Positions 6,953 to 10,960 of a stretch of 10,960 bases of DNA are shown here, piece by piece. Within the stretch, counting starts at the first letter, position 1. Each line of letters begins with the position of its first letter. Both the position numbers and the translations under genes were made by a program. Source of the DNA: an uncultured Verrucomicrobiota bacterium (GTDB lineage: Bacteria > Verrucomicrobiota > Verrucomicrobiae > Opitutales > Opitutaceae); assembly GCA_946482165.1 (NCBI GenBank), contig CAMLQS010000159.1:1-10960 (forward strand), in the 5' to 3' direction. Under the pieces are notes generated by a model. It ran no database searches. It saw nothing but the letters and a program-made list of their open reading frames with translations, and was not told where the DNA came from.

Positions 6953-7010
6953 CTTGGATGTCCGCGGCGCTGTTCGTGATCGCGGACAGCGGGGACGCCG
7001 TCCCTCCAAG
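6953..7010. repeat. Palindromic repeat bounded by CTTGGA/TCCAAG
   Basis: CTTGGA (6953-6958) and TCCAAG (7005-7010) enclose two stem-loops: TGTCCGCG (6959-6966) with CGCGGACA (6981-6988), and GGGAC-GCC-GTCCC (6992-7004). The outer TTGGA/TCCAA boundaries and the double-hairpin layout match the element inside nirV, although the inner stems differ. It lies between the response regulator and the hydrolase and may weaken read-through. Confidence 0.6.
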
Positions 7011-7016
7011 ACCAAT

Positions 7017-7031
7017 CGGGATTTCGTCCCG
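7017..7031 (-). terminator. Hairpin behind the response regulator gene
   Basis: CGGGA (7017-7021) and TCCCG (7027-7031) form a five-base-pair stem with a five-base loop. It starts 11 bases after the response regulator stop codon on the minus strand and adjoins the larger palindromic repeat. There is no T-tract, so a role as terminator is only possible. Confidence 0.35.
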
Positions 7032-7042
7032 CTAAACGCGCG

Positions 7043-7483
7043 CTACACGACGATTTCCCCGATGGGCAGGCAGGCCGGCGACGGCGACCAGGCTCCGAGG
7101 ATGGCGGCGACGTGCTCGGGGAAGAGGGGTTTGACGATGTAGCCTTGGGCGCCGGCTTTCTGGGCGCGACGACGGTCGCTGGGTTCGTCGGAAGACGTGA
7201 GAACGTGAACCCGAATACCCTGGAGATCGGGCTGCTGGCGCAGCCATTCGAGGACCTCGTGGCCCGTGTGGCCGGGCATCTTGAGATCGAGCAGGAGGAT
7301 GTCGGGCAAGGGATGGCGGGCGCGGTCCGCGTAGGCTCCGCGACCGGCCAGGTAGTCGATCGCCTGGCGTCCGTCCGAAACGTGATGGACGGATTGCAAG
7401 CCCGCCTTGGCGAGCACGCGGCTGGAGAGGAACAGGTCGTCTTCGTTGTCCTCGGCGAGAAGGACTGCGGGGGCGGCATTCAT
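7043..7483 (-). CDS. Single-domain response regulator (CheY/Rcp1-like)
   Basis: This stand-alone receiver domain of 146 residues has no output domain. The acidic pair E11-D12 lies in LLAEDNEDDLF, the probable phospho-acceptor is D66 in ILLLDLKMPG, the switch residues are T96 and S97 in VLTSSDE, and the conserved lysine is K118 in YIVKPLF. The AEDNEDD start and the extra residues before the acceptor strand recall the Rcp1 type that pairs with phytochrome-like kinases. It would receive phosphate from the kinase just upstream and pass it on by protein contact. The ATG at 7483 shares one base with the kinase stop (TGATG), indicating translational coupling; a GTG one codon earlier is also possible. 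Its output partner is not visible in the window. Confidence 0.92.
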   Translation of the reverse strand: MNAAPAVLLAEDNEDDLFLSSRVLAKAGLQSVHHVSDGRQAIDYLAGRGAYADRARHPLPDILLLDLKMPGHTGHEVLEWLRQQPDLQGIRVHVLTSSDEPSDRRRAQKAGAQGYIVKPLFPEHVAAILGAWSPSPACLPIGEIVV

Positions 7484-8697
7484 CACAAAAGCTGGCTTGC
7501 CTCGGAGAGCGCGGGCTCGGCGGGGGAATCGAGTTCGGCCGCTTCCAGCTCGATCCAGAAGCGGGAGCCCTGCCCGGGGGTGGACGTGACGCCGATGGAG
7601 CCGCCCATGCGCTCGACCGCTTTTTTGGCGATGGCCAGGCCGATGCCGGTGCCGGGGATGCGGCTGTCGACGGCGCGTTCAAAGATGCCGAAGATGCGGC
7701 GGTGCTGTTCGGGCGCGATGCCTACCCCGTGGTCCCGCACGAAGACGCGGACGCGTCCGTCGCGGGGTTCGGAAGTCACTTCGATGTCGGGCTGTTCGCC
7801 TTCGCGGACAAACTTGAGCGCGTTTTCCAGAAGGTTGGAGAAGCACTGGATGAGCGACGGCAAATGGCCGCGGATGCGGCCCAGCGGGGAGTGGACAGCG
7901 ATGAGGTGGCGGGCGGCGAGGAGCGCGGGGTATTGCTCGATCACGGCGCGGAAAACCAAGTCGAGGTCCAGCGGCTCGAGCGTGAGCTCGGCCCGCGTGA
8001 CGCGGGTGTAGGCGAGAATATCCTGCGTGAGTCGATCCATGCGGCGCGCGGCGCGCGCGATGCGGTCGAGGTAGTCCTTGGCCTGGGGATCGAGCGAAGG
8101 GCCGTAGTCCTCGACGAGGACGTCCGCGTAGCCGGAGAGCACGCGGAGAGGGGAGCGCAGGTCGTGGGAGACACTGTAGGAGAATGCCTCGAGCTCCTCG
8201 ACCATCGCGCGGAGCTTGGCGGTGCGCTCGGCGACGCGTTCCTCGAGCGAGGCGAGGAGTTTTTCACGGTCGGCGAGGAGGTCGCGGACCTCGTATTGGC
8301 GGCGGCGGGCGCGGAGGGCGGATTTGACCGCGGAGACGAGGGTGAGAACGCGGAGCGGGCGCTCCACGAGAGTGAGGTTGGCGTGGTCGCCGAGGAGGCG
8401 GATGGCGCGCGTGCTCGCGTCGTCGATCCGGCCGCCGCTGGTGATAAGCACGATGGGCAGATCGGACCAGGCGGGCTGGGCGGCGATGCGTTCGACGAGG
8501 GGGCCCTGGCGGCCGGGCGAGACGGATTCCTCGGTGAGAAGCAGAACGTCGCAGGCGTCGGCTGAGGAGGCGGCGAGGGCGGCGAGATCGGGGCAGGTCC
8601 CGGCCTCGATGCCGGCGTCGCGGAGCACTTGCCGGATGTTGGATGCGTCGGCGCCGAGCGGGGCGAGGACGAGCACGCGTTGACCGGAGGCGGGCAC
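7483..8697 (-). CDS. Histidine kinase with N-terminal receiver-like domain
   Basis: This cytoplasmic sensor kinase has 404 residues and no membrane segment. Residues of about 5-128 look like a receiver domain that has lost its phospho-acceptor: the strand that should end in Asp reads DVLLLTEESVS. A coiled coil (about 133-170) leads to the dimerisation domain with H178 in YSVSHDLRSPLR. The ATPase domain has the N box NLLENALKF (about 288-296), G1 DHGVGIAP (322-329) and G2 GTGIGLAIAKK (349-359). The kinase core resembles phytochrome-type kinases, but no PAS, GAF or chromophore domain is present. The start is a GTG at 8697, nine bases behind the kaiC-like stop; no ribosome binding site is clear, but the domain begins directly there. 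It probably phosphorylates the response regulator downstream and may take its input from the KaiC-like protein, which is inference from the operon. Confidence 0.92.
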   Translation of the reverse strand: MPASGQRVLVLAPLGADASNIRQVLRDAGIEAGTCPDLAALAASSADACDVLLLTEESVSPGRQGPLVERIAAQPAWSDLPIVLITSGGRIDDASTRAIRLLGDHANLTLVERPLRVLTLVSAVKSALRARRRQYEVRDLLADREKLLASLEERVAERTAKLRAMVEELEAFSYSVSHDLRSPLRVLSGYADVLVEDYGPSLDPQAKDYLDRIARAARRMDRLTQDILAYTRVTRAELTLEPLDLDLVFRAVIEQYPALLAARHLIAVHSPLGRIRGHLPSLIQCFSNLLENALKFVREGEQPDIEVTSEPRDGRVRVFVRDHGVGIAPEQHRRIFGIFERAVDSRIPGTGIGLAIAKKAVERMGGSIGVTSTPGQGSRFWIELEAAELDSPAEPALSEASQLL

Positions 8698-8706
8698 GGG
8701 GGCGGA

Positions 8707-10194
8707 TCAGTTGGCGGGAATCATTTCGGTCGTCCGGCCTTGAAAGGTGGGAACGCCGGTAAGCACGCCGCTAAAGTTGATCAGAGGCTCGCCGACGCGG
8801 ATGCCGGAAGCGTCGAGCTTCAGCTCGCGGATGGCGTTTTCATGGTGGCCGATTCGCTTTTTGACGACCGAGATGGCCTTGAGGATGCATCCTCCCTGTT
8901 CGAAGTAACGCAGCAGGATGACGGTGTCGGCGAGGTAGGTGAGATCGACGGGAGAACTCATCTGGCCGACGATGCCGTGCTGGGCGACGGTGAGGGCGGT
9001 GACGACGCCATGATTGCCGAGGAAGGCGAGGAGCTCGTGCAACTGGATGTTGAGGAAGCGCACCTCGGACATGGCGTGGATGTAGCCGTTGAGGCTGTCG
9101 ATCAGGACGCTGCGGACCCGCTTATGGAGCACGCGCTCCTTGATCATGTGGATGAACTCGCCGGGGGCGCGTTCGGCCGGGTCGACCTGAAGGAGCTCGA
9201 CGAGGCCGGACTCGACGTGTTCGCGGAGGGAGAGGCCGAGCGAATCGCAGCGGCTGAGGAGGGTGTGCGGCGATTCGTCGAAAAGGCAGAGGAGCGCGCG
9301 TTCCCCGCGGCGGGCGGCGGCGAGCGAGAACTGGAGGGCGAGGGTGGATTTTCCGGCGCCGGCGGGGCCGAGAAAGAGGCAGCTGGTGCCGCGTTCGAGC
9401 CCGCCGCCGACCAGGGAGTCGAACGCGGCGAGGCCGGTGGACAGTCGCTCGGACTCGACCTCGATGCGGTGCTCGGCGGCGACGAGACGGGGAAAGACGG
9501 TCATTCCGCCGTGGGCTATGATGGCGTCGTGGAAGCCGCTGACATAGTTCACTCCGCGGAGCTTGTTGACCTTCATGCGGCGACGCTCGGCGCCGTAGTC
9601 GGACTCGAGTTGCTCGATGGTGAGAACGCCGTGGGCGATGCTTTGGACGTGGAGGTCCCCGCCGCCGTCGGCGTGGTCGTCGAGGAACATGGCGGTGATG
9701 GAGCGGCCGGCCAGGAACTGCTTGAGCGAAAGCATCTGGCGCCGGTAGCGCAGCGCGGTGTCGGAGAGCAGCCGCAGTTCGGAAAGCGAATCCAGGACCA
9801 GGCGGGCGGGCTTTTCCTGCTCGATGTGGGCGAGGAGGATTTCGGTGGTGCGGCCGAGCTCGATCTCCGAGGGGTGAAAGATCGTGTTTTGCGTCTCTTG
9901 GGCGAGTTGCTGTTCGAGCGCGGAGAGCTCGAAAACGGCGATGCGACTGATATCCCAGTCGTGAGACTGCGCGACGGCGGCGATTTCGTCGCGGGTTTCG
10001 GAGAGGGCGATGTAGAGGGATTTTTCGCCCAAGCGAACGCCTTCGAGGAGGAACTGAAGAGCGAGGGTGGTCTTGCCCACGCCCGGGTTGCCTTTGAGGA
10101 GATAGAGGCGATTGGCGGGAAGGCCGCCGCGGAGAATTTCATCCAAGCCGGGAGCTCCGGTGTGGCAGAGGGGGGGAGTAGGGCTGGGCGACAT
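8707..10194 (-). CDS. KaiC-like double-domain RecA-type ATPase
   Basis: This KaiC-family protein of 495 residues has two RecA-like domains. Domain I (about 8-235) has Walker A GNPGVGKTT (35-43), a catalytic-type Glu in ALSETRDE (E66) and Walker B LVLDS (D135). Domain II (about 245-480) has Walker A GPAGAGKST (276-284), LFDESP (D306, E307) and Walker B VLIDSLNGY (D366). Both sites look able to bind and hydrolyse ATP. The segment DLTYLADTVILLRYFE corresponds to the phosphorylation strand of cyanobacterial KaiC; by my alignment the S431/T432 pair is T419-Y420 here, so clock-type dual phosphorylation is doubtful. The ATG at 10194 is chosen because family similarity begins soon after it; the frame is open to 10284. 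It heads the operon with the histidine kinase and response regulator. No kaiA or kaiB lies nearby, so a signalling rather than a clock role is likely. Confidence 0.93.
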   Translation of the reverse strand: MSPSPTPPLCHTGAPGLDEILRGGLPANRLYLLKGNPGVGKTTLALQFLLEGVRLGEKSLYIALSETRDEIAAVAQSHDWDISRIAVFELSALEQQLAQETQNTIFHPSEIELGRTTEILLAHIEQEKPARLVLDSLSELRLLSDTALRYRRQMLSLKQFLAGRSITAMFLDDHADGGGDLHVQSIAHGVLTIEQLESDYGAERRRMKVNKLRGVNYVSGFHDAIIAHGGMTVFPRLVAAEHRIEVESERLSTGLAAFDSLVGGGLERGTSCLFLGPAGAGKSTLALQFSLAAARRGERALLCLFDESPHTLLSRCDSLGLSLREHVESGLVELLQVDPAERAPGEFIHMIKERVLHKRVRSVLIDSLNGYIHAMSEVRFLNIQLHELLAFLGNHGVVTALTVAQHGIVGQMSSPVDLTYLADTVILLRYFEQGGCILKAISVVKKRIGHHENAIRELKLDASGIRVGEPLINFSGVLTGVPTFQGRTTEMIPAN

Positions 10195-10396
10195 CAGGGC
10201 GAGCGGCGAAAACCGAGAAGAAGGACGGCGGGGACGGTCGTGGACGACATCGCCCAAGGGTGAATCCACCGGTCTCGGGCGCAAGGTGCCGGGGAGCCTC
10301 CAAACCCCTTACACGCGGTGGGGGATTTCCCGGGGAGGCGGGAAGCCGCGCGGAGCGTCACGCGCCGCGACACGCCGAGAAGATTCGGGTGCGTTA

Positions 10397-10417
10397 CGCA
10401 GCAAGATATTCGCTGCG
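10397..10417. repeat. Short inverted repeat with AT-rich centre
   Basis: CGCAGC (10397-10402) and GCTGCG (10412-10417) flank the nine-base centre AAGATATTC. It lies about 200 bases upstream of the kaiC-like start codon and could be a protein-binding site or a hairpin. There is no further support for either reading. Confidence 0.3.
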
Positions 10418-10459
10418 GCGGACGGCGCAGTCGAAGACTTGGCGCGATTCAGACGCTCA

Positions 10460-10472
10460 CGGCCTTCGGCCG
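10460..10472. terminator. Small GC hairpin downstream of the right-edge gene
   Basis: CGGCC-TTC-GGCCG forms a five-base-pair stem with a stable-looking three-base loop. On the minus strand it follows the stop codon of the short fragment (10483). It could end transcription of the right-edge gene, but it lacks a T-tract. Confidence 0.3.
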
Positions 10473-10482
10473 CGTAGACGAA

Positions 10483-10572
10483 TTAGGTGCCAGTCGCCTC
10501 AAAAACTGAACCGGCTTTGTTCAGGACGGCCTTGATCCGCTCGCTTCCATGTTTCTGGCCGAGATCAAACAT
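10483..10572 (-). pseudogene. Short ORF resembling the C-terminal tail of an ankyrin-like protein
   Basis: The 29 codons read MFDLGQKHGSERIKAVLNKA followed by nine more residues. The pattern of a helix, KHGSERI and a second helix ending in LNKAG resembles the last repeat of ankyrin-type proteins. The frame is open upstream as far as the double stop (TGATGA, 10669-10674) of the right-edge gene, in the same frame, but no other ATG lies in it. It is either a remnant of a decayed gene or a chance frame. No ribosome binding site is evident. Confidence 0.3.
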
Positions 10573-10671
10573 GCTCACGCCTTCGGCTTGGCATGCTGGG
10601 AACGTGTATCGGCGCGATTCCGTTTGGTTTGGAGTCTCGAGCGCCGCCGTTCCCTCTCGAACGTCGTATCA

Positions 10672-10960
10672 TCAGAAGCCCGCACCCGTTTGCACAAGTT
10701 CCTGTCCTTCGAACAGGGCATAATAATCATGGGCTCCCGAATGAGGCGCAAGCATGAGGCTCACGGACCATTCTTCTCGTTGATGGTCTTCCACGCTCAG
10801 AACGAGGAAATTTTTCGGGTTGCCCATCAAAGACTGTAAATCGTGTCGGGATTCATATTCGACCATAACCTTGGAAAGCCCCGCGCAGATTTGCGGCCAC
10901 AGGTTGGCCCAATCCTCGTGGATACTCCGACACATTGCGCGTTCGCTACGGGATGGCACG
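10672..10960 (-). CDS. Unrecognised protein, 5' end outside window
   Basis: The last 95 codons or so of a minus-strand gene are visible; the frame is still open at the window edge, and the GTG at 10959 need not be its start. I do not recognise the family. The visible part looks like a small soluble alpha/beta protein: helix-like residues 12-48 (with WANLWPQICAGLSKVMVEY), a strand around FLVLSVED, another around EEWSVSLML, and a hydrophobic end YYALFEGQELVQTGAGF. Its composition, with many A/T-rich codons, differs from the neighbouring GC-rich genes and suggests horizontal acquisition. It ends in two consecutive in-frame stops (TGATGA). Small accessory proteins such as immunity proteins can look like this, but nothing here proves that. 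Confidence 0.55.
   Translation of the reverse strand, partial: VPSRSERAMCRSIHEDWANLWPQICAGLSKVMVEYESRHDLQSLMGNPKNFLVLSVEDHQREEWSVSLMLAPHSGAHDYYALFEGQELVQTGAGF

Larger units (their letters stand above)
10195..10671. other. Intergenic stretch upstream of the kaiC-like gene
   Basis: There is no convincing gene in these 477 bases. They should hold the promoter of the leftward kaiC-like operon, but I cannot pick out confident -35 and -10 hexamers, nor an FNR-type box. Two short inverted repeats are present: CGCAGC/GCTGCG around an AT-rich nine-base loop (10397-10417), and CGGCC-TTC-GGCCG (10460-10472). The right half is less GC-rich than the rest of the window and contains the small in-frame fragment described separately. 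Confidence 0.6.

Noticed and set aside
6869..7015. N-terminal extension of the isochorismatase-family gene up to 7015
   Set aside because: The extension overlaps the palindromic repeat, has no family similarity, and the catalytic core starts directly at the ATG at 6868.
3405..7031. Repeated hairpins considered as a CRISPR array or integron attachment sites
   Set aside because: The copies are few, widely and irregularly spaced, differ in length, and have no spacers of constant size nor integrase or cas genes nearby.
9128..9156. A possible FNR-like site around TTGATCATGTGG in the kaiC-like gene
   Set aside because: It lies inside a coding region and its right half does not match ATCAA at the required four-base spacing.
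8629..10263. A 544-codon plus-strand open frame antisense to the kaiC-like gene
   Set aside because: The minus strand contains two perfect Walker A motifs and the full KaiC architecture; the plus frame has only low-complexity Gly/Glu/Ala content.
10195..10482. Plus-strand frames of 60-120 codons upstream of the kaiC-like gene
   Set aside because: They are Arg-rich with no recognisable motif and no ribosome binding site; they are better explained as promoter or intergenic sequence.

Overview
The window is very GC-rich, with dense antisense open frames, short spacers and few recognisable Shine-Dalgarno sequences. No rRNA, tRNA, CRISPR array or insertion sequence is visible. The gene content is that of a free-living Gram-negative bacterium able to reduce nitrite, with a periplasmic, cytochrome-fused copper nitrite reductase and an Sco-type copper chaperone. 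GC-rich palindromic repeats bounded by TTGGA/TCCAA remind me of Verrucomicrobiota, perhaps Opitutaceae. That assignment is a weak inference from style and was not tested by alignment.

Left part (1-5034), a denitrification locus. A divergent intergenic region near 1674-1825 carries an FNR/NNR-type box. Rightward from it run nirK (AniA-type copper nitrite reductase with a C-terminal cytochrome c domain), a nirV-like gene (formylglycine-generating-enzyme fold) and an SCO1/SenC gene that overlaps nirV by four bases. Leftward run a small cupin, a tandem DUF2249 protein and a multi-pass membrane protein that leaves the window at base 1. NirK makes nitric oxide in the periplasm. The Sco protein probably helps to metallate a copper enzyme. 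The leftward genes are of kinds often found with denitrification genes.

Middle (5035-7042). A second histidine-rich multi-pass membrane protein lies on the minus strand. Its upstream region carries exactly the same 14-base FNR/NNR box as nirK, which ties it to the same regulon. Behind it is a small isochorismatase-family hydrolase.

Right part (7043-10194), a signalling operon on the minus strand: a double-domain KaiC-like ATPase, a histidine kinase with a degenerate N-terminal receiver-like domain, and a single-domain response regulator, packed with a 9-base gap and a stop/start overlap. No kaiA or kaiB is present.

Right edge (10195-10960). A 477-base stretch without a clear gene holds small hairpins and a short in-frame fragment. 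It is followed by the 3' part of an unrecognised minus-strand gene whose base composition is less GC-rich than its neighbours.

Three copies of what looks like one palindromic repeat family are present. One lies inside the nirV reading frame, one between the convergent sco and membrane-protein genes, and one between the response regulator and the hydrolase.
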